From Pleodorina starrii (taxonomy: Eukaryota > Chlorophyta > Chlorophyceae > Chlamydomonadales > Volvocaceae): a stretch of 64,000 nt of DNA. The translations under genes and the position numbers were made by a program. The notes beneath the pieces were generated by a model. That model was given only the letters and a program-made list of their open reading frames with translations. It did not search any database and was not told the DNA's origin. Position 1 is the first letter of the stretch. Each line of letters begins with the position of its first letter. Of the stretch, positions 1-11,670 are shown piece by piece. Location: contig BRXU01000006.1 in NCBI GenBank assembly GCA_030267565.1, forward strand, positions 546,001 through 610,000, read 5' to 3'.

Positions 1-189
1 TGTCACTGTCGCCACACTGGTAGCCAAGCGCGCACCCCACGCCCAAAGCCTTCGCGCTCCGCCCCGAGCCCACACATTACCCTGCCCCTCACTGCCCTTC
101 CCGTTTCCATCCCTCCTGCCTCCTTTCGATTCCCCTTTTCCCCTCCGGCCCCGTCGCATGTCCCCACCCCATCGCCCCCCTCACCCCAC

Positions 190-2363
190 CTTGAAGTCGC
201 TCTTGAGCAGGTTGTTGGCCGCCTGGTGTCCCGCCCCGATGGCCACCGCCTTCCAGCCGCCGTAGTTGCCCGAGGGGTCGGACTGGTACAGCTGGAAGCC
301 GTAGTGCTCGTCCCTGAGCGTAGCGGGGAAGTTTGGAGTGCAGCGGCGAGGGGGCCGGGAAGGGGCGGGGCGGGAGTATGACCATCGCGTGTCGTGGGGG
401 CGGTGGAGTTTGGAGTGCGGCGGCGAGGGGGTCAGGGAGTGATATGCTCCGAGGGCGGCGAGGGGGGCGGCGGCGGCGAGGGGAAGGGGGGGCGGGAGTA
501 TGACAGTCGCGTGTCGTGGGGCCGGGGGAGCAAGCGAAGCAGTGAGGAGGTTGGGGACGGAATGGGGCCCGTCGGAGAACTGCAGGCGCAGCTCCTAGGG
601 GACATGGTTTCCTTACCGCTAAGGCCAGCAGCGAGACTCCCCTAACAAGCAATAACCGCGACCTTTCAAGAGTTCTCGGGCCGGGTTCCGTGGCGGCGGC
701 ACTGGGCCGCGCCGCTCGTCTTACCCTAGCGTTACCACAGGGCGACAGCGGTATCCAACAGCGGAAGTATTACTCAATACCAAATGCGATGCGCGCGCCC
801 AAGCGCGTTCTTGCGGTGCATGGTTCGATTCCCATGGATATAAAATGGAGAGCCGTGCCGCCCTTGCTGTCTAGTCCCCCGGAATACAGGACACCGGGCT
901 CAGCCTCGCCTGCCGCGAGCACGGCACAGTCCGCGGACGCCCAGCCGTCCCCAGCCGTCCAAGCTGTTCGTGCCAGTTGCCGGCCCTGGACCCTGGCCCG
1001 CCCTATTCCATCAGCTTCCCAGCCCCGACCGCTGGCCACCAGACATCCCGTTTGCATCTACCGGGTACCCACACGCACCATTCCATTCCAAACCAATGCA
1101 CGCGCTGACATCCTGGCCTGTCTCCCGCCCCGGGCCCTTCCCGCGAAGCCTCCGCGGACCCCCTCCCGCCCCATGCATGGCTCGGAGCTGGCCCTACCGC
1201 CGCCGCGCGACCCCTCAGTGCGAGTAAGAAGCTCGCCCCATGCGCTGCATTCCCTCGTCCCGGGCCGTCTTAATTGCCCCATGCAAGCACATGCAACCCA
1301 GAAGCCCACAATCGCCAGCTGACGTCCACACAACCCTCCACGCGCGGCTACCGGTGGTTGGCACGACGGAGCGGCATCGCACTGCCACCTCAAAAGGCCA
1401 GCACCCTTCCCCTCCTCCACGTCACGTACCAGCCGGCGTACAGCAGGGACACCCCGAACGGCCGCTGTCCTCCGAACTGCGTGTAACCCTGAAGGGGATG
1501 GGGGGGGGACAACAGCAGGTGTCAGAGAGGGGGCCAGGGTGGAGCGGATGGGGACTCACGTCGGGCGTGAGGCTCCCAACCGGCCCTCTCCATGAACCCC
1601 GTCATGGGTTAAGAAGGACCGCAGATAACCGCAGCGGGCTGCAGTGCGCACTCGGGCCACCACGAGGTGCACATGTCATCCGCGCCTCTGTTACCACGTC
1701 CCGCCCGAACCGCCGCCTCCACACCCACCTGTGCCGCCTCCACACCCACCTGCACCCGTTTTGCCTTCCCCTCACCGTCTTCCCCAGCCACATCCCCTGC
1801 TGCGGTGCCGCTACCTTACCTGCTTGGTGTCGCACACGTAGCGCACCAGCTGCTCCACAGGCATCGGCTCCTGGTACGCGAACAGGTACCTCTGGGCGGC
1901 CAGGCGGCAGATGTTGACCAGGATGTTCGCGTCGGCTGGGGAAAGAGGAGAGGGACGTTATTACGATAACCGTTTGTCCAGAGGATGCGGTCACAGCGGC
2001 GCGGGAGCGGCTTGAACCCGGGCTTACCCGTAATGCCGGCCACCGAGCAGGCAATGTGGTTGTCTATCCGGTACATTTTCTCCCGGCGGACGCCCACCGC
2101 ATGAGTGTCTAGGAGCTGCACAAGCAGTCCAGACGGAATCGCATTTTGCTTTACGACAACAAGCTTGCGGAGAAGCGCGCGATCGGACGCGCCCTGCCCA
2201 CCTTGGATGTGATCTTCTTCTCCGCAACCAGGACGACTCCATCCTTAGCAAGCAGGCCAATGGATGCGCCCGCGTTGGAAATGGCCTCCATGGCGTACTC
2301 TACTTGGTAGAGGCGCCCCTCGGGGCTAAAAATCGTTGTACGCGAGTCATATCGCCTAGCCAT
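190..2363 (-). CDS. PAC1: 20S proteasome subunit alpha (PSMA4/PAC1 type), 5 exons, C-terminus off window
   Basis: This is a structural subunit of the outer alpha ring of the 20S proteasome, which gates entry of substrates for ubiquitin-dependent proteolysis in cytosol and nucleus. Exons on the minus strand are 2363-2202, 2115-2028, 1935-1820, 1488-1430 and 313-190. All junctions are GT-AG and join in frame, giving 183 residues of a family protein of about 250. The N-terminus carries the alpha-subunit signature [20 protein letters not shown], followed by the AACSVAGI-like region, the [17 protein letters not shown] segment and [12 protein letters not shown], all typical of the PSMA4/PAC1 (yeast Pre9) branch. 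The ATG at 2363 is the natural start. The last C-terminal exons lie beyond position 1. The intron 314-1429 is unusually long (about 1.1 kb). The gene is divergent from the SPATA4-like gene. Confidence 0.95.
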
Positions 2364-3649
2364 AGTATAAGGAGCTTAACAGACCAAAACTTTAGAGCTG
2401 CTGAAGATAGTCGAAGACGGCCTAGTTCTTAAGGCACCCAAGCTCAGATCCCGCTACGAAATTCTGAATTTAACCTGTTCACCGTGTCTACAAAGGTATC
2501 AAGCTAACCATGAGTGTGTTTTAAGTGTGAGTCAGTGTGAGTGCGCAAAGGGCAAAGGGCAGACGCGGAGCCTCTCGTGAAGAGCGTGGTCGCGGAGCGG
2601 GGCAAGAATCGTGTACCAACTGAATGCAAAACGTCAGCTCCAAGCGCAATATTTACAGCTTGGTCATAGACCAAGTTAGGTGACCGAACCGAGTCCGGTG
2701 TGAAATGCCAACCAACTGCCGTGCCGTACAGTACCTCAACGCGAGAAGGTAGAGCACGGCGCTTCGATGAGATAACGGGGGCAAGTTTGAGACTTTCTCA
2801 GCCCTAAGTCAAAGGTACGCCCCTCGATACGATTGAAGCGCCCCAGCCTATGGCGCGAACTTCGCAGGTTAGCTCACCGAGAACCACTTGGGCCCCTGCT
2901 TGGGCCGACAGCCAGGGACAGCCCTGTCAGCCCCAGCAAAAGTGCTCCAGCCCCGCCACTGCTGCTACCACACAAAGACCATTCACAAGCCCAAAAGGTT
3001 CATGCATGCATAATTGCATATGCCAGCACCAAAAGCACGCATGCGCCGGGACCTTAGGATTCGGTGATCACAAGGGGAACCCCTAGATAGGGTTGGGCAG
3101 GGTCTTGCGGGTATTAGGGCCGGCGGAGGGGTGCGTCAAGACCCAAGCAGCGATGCAAGGAGCTGGTACGAGTGCTGATTGATATTGATACCCACACAAA
3201 GCTGATGTTTAAAATTTAGGATGCCGGTCGCCCGTTTTGGCAGCGCTACCCGAAAGGCAACCGAACCCATGGGTTGCCGAGGGAGCGACCCGCAAGGCTT
3301 GACAAAAGGGTTTGCGCTGCACTCAAGTGTGTTTGATCGTGATGATGACAGTCATCCCTGAAGAGGTCAACGGCTTGCGTGGTGTCGACCTTTATGTCGA
3401 CGTCGAGGTTTCTCAATACTTCTGCCAGGCGTCCAGCATCGGATGAAAATACAACAAACATCATTTCGATGCACAACTTCACACGTCATCAAAGCCCTTT
3501 CACTCAAGTCTTGTAGTACATACTGCCGGACGCAAAGGCTTGTATACTGGAGATAGCGCAACCGCTTCCACCAGAGCCTAAATTTTGCAGTAAGCTGTGT
3601 ACATCCTAGCCAAACTGCTAGGCGACTTTGGACATTGAGACGCAAGAAA
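2364..3649. promoter_or_regulatory. Divergent intergenic region between proteasome and SPATA4-like genes
   Basis: This stretch of about 1.3 kb separates two start codons that point away from each other, so it should contain both promoters and 5' UTRs. No further coding exon, convincing TATA box or repeat was seen. Calling it a promoter region is inference from position only. Confidence 0.4.
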
Positions 3650-5900
3650 ATGACGAACCGCACGCTGACAAACCAAACTGCCACCACCCTTACGAGCACA
3701 TCAGGACGAAAGCAGCGTCCTGAAGACAATACCGTTTTTGGTTATGAGTCCCCACCAGACACGCCAGCCTTGCATCGGGATGTGCTGAAATGGGTTCAAG
3801 GCCTTGACCTGTCGCAATCATTGAAGAACTGCCGAAGGTGACATCTGTGCCACAATTGTTAGAACGCAAACAATTGGGACGCTGTGGTGGGCTGGCGCCA
3901 CGAACGCTTAGCCGAATCGCCGTTCTTCTTATGGTTGTAGGGACGTAGCGAACGGCTTTCTCGTCGCTGAAATCTTCTCACGCTACTTTCCGGTAAGCAA
4001 GCACCTCTGGGACCTTCAGGGCGTGGCCGGGCCGCAGCATTTGGGGCTGGAAGGTGGCATACACCCAAGTCAGAACGCGAGCGTCGGTTGCTTTCGCCCA
4101 AGGACACACATCTCAATTAAGGTGGCGCCCCGATGTCCAACCTCCCCGCGACCAACGGTTCTCCCAGCCCCTGCCCGGAGGCCTGCTTTGGTCCCTCATC
4201 CGTCCCGTCCCTCTCCTCATGGGAAGCCCCTTCCACCACCTCCTCGCCCTGGGTCGCTGATGTCACGTCGGCCTGCGGCTCCCTCGGTCGTGTACCACTT
4301 CCCTCGCTGTCCCACACCACCACCGCGCCCAAACTTGCACCTCATCTTGCGCCTGTCCGAGCTTCTCTGTTCCCTCTTCCCTGTCCTCTGCCATAATTTG
4401 ACCGCTCCCATGGCCCCGCATACCGCTTTCCCACCCCTAGGCGGACATTCAAATGCACTCCTTCGCCAACGCCACCTCCTCACACTTCAAGCGCGACAAC
4501 TGGACCCAGCTCAAGGCGTTCTGCGCCAAACAGGGCATCAGCCTGCCGGCCGACCTTGTGGAGGGGGCCATCCAGGGAGTACACGGGGCGTCAGTGGCGC
4601 TGCTGGAGCACCTATATGAAAACTTCACCGGGAAAAAGTGAGCGGGAGCTGAGGGGGGAAGGAGGGTCGGGAGAGGCGAACGGGTGGGAACTGGGAAGTT
4701 TTCGAGGTCCTGTGCGAGGGTCTGGAGAGGGCGAGGAGGGGGGGAGTGTGTCAGGGAGAAAGCAAACGGCAGTGCTTTCGTGGGTGGGTTGAGGGAGGCG
4801 CGGCGCGGCACCTGACACTGCTGCGGCAGCAGCCGTAACCGCGGGAAGCGGGCCCAAGCGACCAGACACGCTGACCCGGAACACTTCGGGACAACCCCCG
4901 GAGAGCAAGTACCCACAGCAGAGGGATTGGGACCACACAAGAGGGAATGAGTTGATCAAGTCTCCCTAACTAACAGTCTTCCACCCATCAAACTGCGAGG
5001 CAACCGATCAGGGGAAGCTCAGATGCACAATCGCTCAGGGACGGTTCATGAAATCGGCGGCCGCGCCCACCACGCGCATTGATTAATCGTGCTCTCCAAC
5101 ACCGCGACAAGGATATTGGCTGCGGGGGCAGACCAGAAACGTCCACCCGCGCACCCTACCACCCAGACACGCAGTTCCCTAGTCCTTACAGGCCTCTGCA
5201 ATCGAGTGACCCTCACAGACCAAGCATCCGGAGAAGGGGATGACAGGGCTACATGGTATTTCAGCCACGGCCGGGCACTTTCAGCGCCATGAAACCATGA
5301 AGCGGGCCCCAGAAAGCGGAAACCGCCCTTCGGACGGCTTGCTGCTCCAGACTCGTGGGGGGCTCCCTGGGTCCGACACCCCGCGCGCCGGTGGGCTGCA
5401 GCCACAAAACGACTGCCAACCTCCATCTCACTGAACGCCGCCATTCTGATGTGGCCGGCCGGCGGGGTGCTTTGCGACCATAACAGGCGGCTCGGTCGTG
5501 TCGAGCAAGGCCACACAGGGCCCTCACCCCGCCCGCCCGCCCGCCCTGTGCCTGCATCTTCGCATCGATTGCCACCCCTCACCCACTTCCTTCCACTATT
5601 ACCCCGCACCGTCTTTCTTACCCCTCACCCACTTCTCCCTCGGCGTGGCGTGGCGCGTGGCGTGGCAACCTGCCTGGCAGGGTTCCACGGCTGAAGGTTC
5701 CGGACGCGGCTGCAGCAGCGGCGGCGGCCGCAGCGGCGCGCGCGGCGGCGGGCGGCGGCGGCGTGCAGGATGGCGCGCGGCTGATTTCCTCCACCGTCAA
5801 GGCCACCCAGAACCTGGAGTTTGGGCAAGTCACCACGCAGCAGCTGTCGGTGGACGCAATGGCACTCCGGAGGAGGCTGGCGGGCGGGCCGGCGTCGTAA
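3650..5900 (+). CDS. SPATA4-like calponin-homology (CH) domain protein, 4 exons
   Basis: Exons are 3650-3837, 3941-3992, 4441-4637 and 5681-5900; all introns are GT-AG and the joined frame gives 218 residues. Residues around 41-64 (LHRDVLKWVQGLDLSQSLKN) begin a CH-like domain. It continues across exon 2 (DVANGFLVAEIFSRYFP) and exon 3 (MHSFANATSS, then DNWTQL and the ISLPADLVEG segment). This order of motifs matches SPATA4 and related CLAMP/SPEF1-type CH proteins, which are associated with microtubules and cilia. A role in the algal flagellum is therefore likely but inferred. Exon 3 reads into an apparent TGA directly at a GTGAGC donor, so splicing to exon 4 is preferred. Exon 4 adds an alanine-rich run and a short C-terminal tail. 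The protein is shorter than human SPATA4 (about 305 aa). A TGTAA candidate poly(A) signal lies at 6332-6336. Confidence 0.82.
5286..5345 (+). repeat. Dispersed repeat fragment also found inside duplicated unit 2
   Basis: The stretch around the sequence AGAAAGCGGAAACCGCCCTT in the last intron of the SPATA4-like gene is closely similar to 41424-41480, which lies in an insertion specific to the second copy of the tandem duplication. The match suggests a short interspersed element, but its ends could not be fixed. Confidence 0.4.
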
Positions 5901-7598
5901 GGGGTCAGGAGGGGGCGGAAGGGAGCCGGCCGGCGAGCGAGCGGGAGGGGTGGGTGTGTGGGCGTCAGGCCGGGTGTATGGGTGCCAGGGGCACGGGGAG
6001 TTCAGAAACCGAGGCTGGGAGCTGCTTTGCGGAAATGTGGAGATGGTGTGGGGGAGATAATTGGCGGGTGGGGGAGATTGTCTTGCACTGCACAGTCGAG
6101 CCGCAGGCGGGGGGCTGGGGACCCGACTGGTGGGTTTCGGGGCGGAGCTGTCGGGGGATGTACCGACGAGGATGCGGCCGTCGGCTATGTGAAACAGCTG
6201 TTTCCTGACCAAGACTTGTGGACTGTGCGATGGGGACGGTCTGGGGCTCAGTGCGTGGGGGCGGGTGGAGGCTGGGCGGGCCGGATGCTGGAAGAGAACG
6301 GGGATGTGATCAGCAGTGATACCCGTTGGAATGTAAAGTACCGTATATCAAGGAATAGCACATACATTATCGCCCAACCGAGATGCTCGCTGGTGGAGCC
6401 TTGCAAAGGGCCCTGCTTTATTGCGCCTGATGCTGCGAGATACGCTTGGCGACATCCCATTGCGCGGTGGCACGGTGTCCAGGCTAGGACTTGTAGCGGT
6501 TTCTAGTGACGTAGGGTTTTAGAGTCGTCCGCCTGACTGCCGCGCCTGCCGGGACGCTAGCGGGTCGCCTTCGGCCTACCTTACTGCCCTACCTACACGG
6601 TGCCAGTGAGGTGCCTCGAAATCTCACTGGCACCAGTCACGGAGCGCGGCCTGCATGGACTGGGTAATGATGGCGGGTCAACGGAGATGGGACAGGAGGT
6701 GTAAGACAAGGCGGGCGAGGCGCTGTGGGATCGCCGTGAGCAACTGACAGTTGGGCAGGCTAGCAAGGTTGGCAGAGGGAGCTGGTGTCTGCAGGGCGAG
6801 GCAAAGCAGTAGCGCAAGCCATCAGGACAGGTTTAGCAAATAGGACGTGGCTAGCGCTGTTTTTTTATTTGGTTGGGGCATGTGTGGTACATGCCCTCAT
6901 GTATGCGTCTAGAGCATGCGCGGTGCGTGCCTTCATTCAACTATTGCACCAGGACTTGTGCGCGAACGTTTGGTGCTCCGCAGTGCGTGCAAGGTCATCG
7001 GACTGACTGAACGGATGCTGCTGTTACCGCGTTGTTGCTGCCGTCTCAGCAGCGGCTCGAGCCTCCGGGCATGGAGCATCGGAGCGCTCGACGAACAGCC
7101 TTGTCCTGCCGCTGCTATTATTGTCGCCGCTAGTCCTGAGCCGCTGCGTGTAACGCGGGCAGGACGGAAGGTGGCCGCGACAGCTGCAGGGGTTGCAGTT
7201 GGCGCTCTCATTTGCTGCGCGGAGCTGCTTTATCCGGGCACCGACGCTGGGGCTGGCTGAATCATGGCGCCGGGAACTCGGAGGCTCACACTCGGGGGCC
7301 GGTTATCGGGAGTGTATAGCAGGCTGCGTGCGTGCGTGGCACGGCGATGGCGCGGAAGATGACGGCGCCTCGGCGCCTTGTTTACTTCATCGTTCCGCTA
7401 GGAGCCATAGGGCACACCTCACGAGGTAACTACAACTACTGTGAAATGTGGACTTATACACATGCACAGCAACCGAACTGGCAACCTTACGGAACGCAGG
7501 TACTGGACAGTTGCACAACGGCCGTCGTAGCTTCACACATACAGCTACGGAGCTGTACCATGCTGATAAACTGTTGCCAGAAGTGGTAAAAATAACTC
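5901..7598. other. Intergenic region, no gene seen
   Basis: No coding exon could be supported here. A short perfect stem-loop lies at 6599-6634 and a TGTAA motif at 6332. The reading frames present lack family motifs or consistent splice sites. Confidence 0.5.
6599..6634. repeat. Perfect 12-bp inverted repeat (stem-loop)
   Basis: GGTGCCAGTGAG at 6599-6610 is exactly complementary to CTCACTGGCACC at 6623-6634 with a 12-nt loop. It lies downstream of the SPATA4-like gene and could fold in its 3' transcript. Its function is unknown. Confidence 0.6.
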
Positions 7599-9339
7599 AT
7601 GTCCAACATTATGGCTTCACCAAGGCTCTCCTCCGATGCGGAAGGTCTTACGTGCAAGGGGAAGGAACCGCACGCCAAGATTTCCATGGTCTTCCTTACT
7701 CTTTTGCTCCTATTTCAAGTTCCGTACTGCAAAGCATTTAGGCTCGGACAGCAAGACGTAATTAGCCTTCGCCGAGCAACAAGGGGCCTCCATGGCGCGG
7801 CATCCACACACTTGTACTGTAAACAATCTGGTGAGTTTTCAGTAGCTAATATGTTTGTAATTCTTCATGGCAGTCTTGCCACTGTGTTTGACGAGCTGTC
7901 CGTCCGACAGGTGGCTGCTCACAGTGCCAGGAAAAGGAGGAGATTGAGCGTTATTGCGCAGAAACTGGGTTCAAGGAGCTGCTGGAGTGCACCACTGATA
8001 AGAGCCAAACGGCCAGCTACCCGGTGAGCCGTGCAGCGGCGCATTCGCCTGGTTGCCGGACCTTGGCTGCAGGGGGTCCGGCAACGTGTGTATCAGAAGA
8101 GGGGACGATGTAGAAAGCTCTTCAGAGTTGGGGGACTAGACGGGCGGTTGCCAAACAGCTAACGGTACTTTTGTCTGGTAGCCCTTTGCTTGGGACGCAC
8201 GGAGGCGCCTCTCCACTGTGCCTCTTGAAGTGTATCCCCCCCCCTGGTACCACCGGTCCGTGATTGAGGGAGCCCCACATTTCCCTCCCCGGGCCCCAAT
8301 CACGTCCCAAAGCCCAGTAGGACAGGGAAATCATGCGGTGCGTGATGGGGCATGCACCGAGGGAGTGAGGGCGGCGTGTAATGGTACATGCAATGGGACA
8401 GGGCAGACGCGTGCGCTGGGACGCGCCAAGTGAAAGGGTGGAGCCGCGGAATGGCTGGGACACGCGATAGGACAGGCCTAAGGCGCGGGATGCTAGCTAC
8501 ACGCAATTAGATAGGGCTGAAAGCGCGTGATGAGACACGCAGCGTGGCATGCCCGGGGTGTAAAATGGACGTGTAGTGGGTCAGGCTAAACATGTGCCAT
8601 GGGACGTGTGATGAGAAAGGCTGGGGCCGCGCGAAGGGCTACAGGCCCGACGCGCATCTCCTAAGCAGCAGATGGAGCACGAGTATACACCGACGCAGGT
8701 GGAGAAAGGTGTCTGGTGACGAATGCCAGCAGAGCTCTCCTCGGCCGCATCACCCGAAACACACTGATCGAAACCCATTCAGCTATTACCATACCGTCCG
8801 CACAGGTCTCCCACCCAGAACGCGTCGCCAACCAACTGACCAACCAACCAACCAACAGGGTGGCGTTGCACAGCTAGCTGCAATGCATCTGTGCAGCCTG
8901 CACCATGCCCTGCACAATCATGCACCGGGCGGGATGCTCACACTCGACATCCTCCCTCCCTCCATGTATGTGGCCCCCCGCTTCGTTCGGGGCTTCACGC
9001 AACCCATCCCATCCCTCTCCCCTCACGCCACCTCTCGCCGTACGTCTGCAGGTGGTGTTGTCCTTCCCCTACCCTCCTGACGTGCACATCGACGACGATC
9101 GTGATGAGAAAGGCCACGAACAGGGCGGCGGCGGCGGCATCCGGGTGGTTCGCGGTTGCACAGAGAAGACGGTGGTGGCACACCAGGCTGCGTTGGCGGC
9201 TGAGGTGGCGGCGGCTGAGTTGGCGGGCGGCGCACTGTCGCGCATGCCGCTGTTCAGGTTTGAGCTCGCCATGTGCGGCCTTTTGGGGCTGTCACTGCCG
9301 GTGGTGTACTGGCGTAAGATCCGGATCCGCCATCTGTGA
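7599..9339 (+). CDS. JTB-family type I membrane protein, 3 exons
   Basis: Exons 7599-7830, 7911-8023 and 9052-9339 join in frame (GTGAGT and GTGAGC donors, ACAG and GCAG acceptors) to give 210 residues. A hydrophobic signal sequence (MVFLTLLLLFQVPYCKA) occupies about residues 30-46. The middle has the cysteine pattern C-x2-C ... ERYCAETGFKELLEC, which resembles the JTB ectodomain (C-x2-C, then a second C preceding TGY-x-E-x2-C). The C-terminus has a single membrane segment after an F-R-F-E motif (like WKFE in animal JTB) and a basic tail YWRKIRIR. Animal JTB is implicated in cytokinesis and mitochondrial behaviour; that role is not shown for algae. Between the cysteine domain and the membrane segment there is an insertion rich in Gly and Ala that animal JTB lacks. 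The start is ATG 7599; ATG 7611 is also possible. The assignment rests on pattern recognition, without an alignment. Confidence 0.7.
8325..8640. repeat. Degenerate minisatellite in intron 2 of the JTB-like gene
   Basis: Loose tandem copies of a unit of roughly 30-40 bp, built around GCGTGATGGGACACGC-like strings alternating with AGGCTGAAGGCGCG-like strings, fill this part of the intron. Divergence between copies is high, so copy number cannot be given reliably. Confidence 0.4.
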
Positions 9340-10249
9340 GCAGCAGCGGCAGCGGCGGCACGGCGCGGCAAGCAGCGGCAGCTGTAGGTGCATGTGGCAT
9401 CGGGCGCGCGTGGGCAGATGGATGGGAGGGAGACGAAGAATGAAAGGGCGGGGAAAGGGACGCCAGCGGGGGGGGAGTACTACTATACTAGAGAGTGCGA
9501 GCTAGCAGTGCAATTAGAGGAGCAAGGGCCAGACGAGCATGAGGGGCAGGAGAGCGCGCCGGGAGGGGTTTACATCAGCAGGGTCTGCGCTAACCTTGGT
9601 GCGTGCGTGGTGTGCAAGTAAGCCCGTCTGTCCATCCCGCCGTGGGCCATCCATTCATCCATCCATCAATCCATCCACCTACATCCGCCTGCCCGCCATC
9701 AGGCCGTTGCTAACGCTGCGGCACAGGCGTGCATGCATGCTGGGTGCCGCTCGAACCAACGTGGCTGCTGCTTGCTTGGTTCGGGGGCGGGTGCTTCGGG
9801 TTTTGGAATCCTCAAGAGGCATGGAGCACGGGCCGGGGGGGTGGCATCGAAACGTGCAAACACGTGTATGTGCAGGCGGAGATAGAACGAAGATCATTGG
9901 CTGCGTGGTTATGCATGTACGTGCGACAGAGAGGGGGCGGGGGAACGCGGGGGCAGCAGAGGCAAGGCATGACATGAACGGCGACGGAGCTGCATGCAGT
10001 CGAGGCAGCCCAGCTTGATTGGGCGGATGGCGGGTCAAGCAAGCACATCCAAGCACTTCCTGACACACTGATGACCGACGTACTGAGATAGATGTAGCCA
10101 TGTATGTAGTGGAAACACATTCCTGGCGAGGAGGCAACAGAGGATGCGCATGCAGACAAGACAAGCGGTTTCTGCTTGCTTGCTACTGCCGGTCGTCTGG
10201 ATGAGAGCGAGATTCAGACGATGGCTTTTGGCTGGCGGTGGTGTATGTG

Positions 10250-10275
10250 TGGAGGAGGAGGAGGAGGAGGAGGAC
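10250..10275. repeat. GGA microsatellite
   Basis: About eight uninterrupted GGA triplets are visible in sequence. Confidence 0.8.
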
Positions 10276-11649
10276 TAGGTCTGCGCCCGCCTGTGTGGGG
10301 GATCTTTTGGCGACGGCCGGATCCCATTCACCCTTGCAGCCGAATCGGACGCCTTCGTCGGTTTGCTTTAGTTGTGCGTGGTTCTTTCGCCATGCGTGGC
10401 TTGGTGGTGTGTCCGCTTCATGGATGGAGGATCTCTTCGGGCTCGATGATCTGATACTCATCATGCAGTGTACCGACTTGGGACCAATTGCAAGTAGTCC
10501 ATCTTGGGACCAATTGTAAGCACCATGAGCTTGATGGCCTGCTGATGCTCGGGAATCCTCAAGCTTACACTCGGGCTCAAGTATTCGGTAGTTCGGTTGT
10601 AGATGGCTAATAGGGGTGCCAATAGCGACTATATCTCCCTAAGCGATCTTTGTCCTTTTCCGTCGGCGGTCCACTGCCCTCGGGGGTTCCCCTTGGTAAT
10701 GCCGCCGGGGGTCCATCCGGGGAGAGTCTCTGCTTGCTCGAGGGTTCTGCGCTATGTATGCGAGCGAGTGCATCCAACCGCCTGTTCGCCCCAGCCGAAC
10801 AAACGAGTCGTGCGCAACCGACCACGTACGCGCAGAGCACTAACCGCCGTCTCTCGGCGCAGGAACAATTGTGGCGTGCACAGTTTCCGCAGAGCGCGAA
10901 AGAAAAACACATATTCCATCCAGGCTTGCGCAGGCGTTACAGAGCTCAGTCCTCAATCTCACTGCCGCATTAGACGCCACCTGTAAACCCGCCATCCACG
11001 CATGTTTTTTGGCCCAGCAGGCCGTTCCGTGCCCACATTCAGCAGAGCTTCGATAACTCAGTGCGCGTTCGCGACAGCCAATAGAACAGCACGCAAGCTG
11101 CCACCGCTGCAATCCGGGCACCTATACCCCGAAGTGGCCCTCTTGCGCCCTAGTACCATGTTCATGATCCGTCATTGTCCATTCCAGGTAACACCCATAT
11201 GCATTACCATACCCTTTCCTTTCGATCTCCTTTCCCCCCTGCCGCCGCCCAAAACCCCGTGTCGCGCCGCTCCACTTCACTCCATGCCACGCCGTGCAGG
11301 CGTCACCGCGCTCCTTCATGACTTATTTGACTGTACGACAGCGGCGGCGCGGCGGCACTCCTCCTCCGGCTGGCGGGACCTGCTAGCGGCGGCAAGGCCG
11401 TTGTTACCGCTGGCCCGCACCGCCCGGGTGGCAATCTAATGACCCGTGGGTCACTCGGCAAGCATTTGGAAGTCCTGGCGGCGCATATGTACCCAGCCAG
11501 CATCCCTGGAGCTTATTATTAGCCAGGTGGTTTCTGGTGGGGCTGTGGGCCGTAGCAAGCGCGAGTGTCGTAAAATGGAACCGGAGACACGAAATGGCGT
11601 GGGGAAGCCTAACTGATGCGAAATTCAAATGGCTCAACGTTACATTTTT

Positions 11650-11670
11650 GGGCAGGGCCCCAGCGTGAAG
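11650..11670 (+). mobile_element. Fragment of the GGGCGGGGCCCC transposon left end
   Basis: TTTTT followed by GGGCAGGGCCCCAGCGTGAAG matches, with two or three differences, the left ends of the copies at 16084 and 25889. Similarity stops after about 21 bp. It is either a very old fragment or an independent end. Confidence 0.4.

Noticed and set aside
4453..4641. The 62-codon frame starting MHSFANATSS as a stand-alone small protein
   Set aside because: Its start and stop lie at an acceptor and a GTGAGC donor. It joins in frame to conserved CH-domain exons on both sides, so it is exon 3 of the SPATA4-like gene.
10650..11439. Coding-like frames (ending ...LRRRYRAQSSISLPH and ...LLPLARTARVAI)
   Set aside because: Composition and acceptor-like CAG sites are suggestive, but no consistent multi-exon model, start or family was found.
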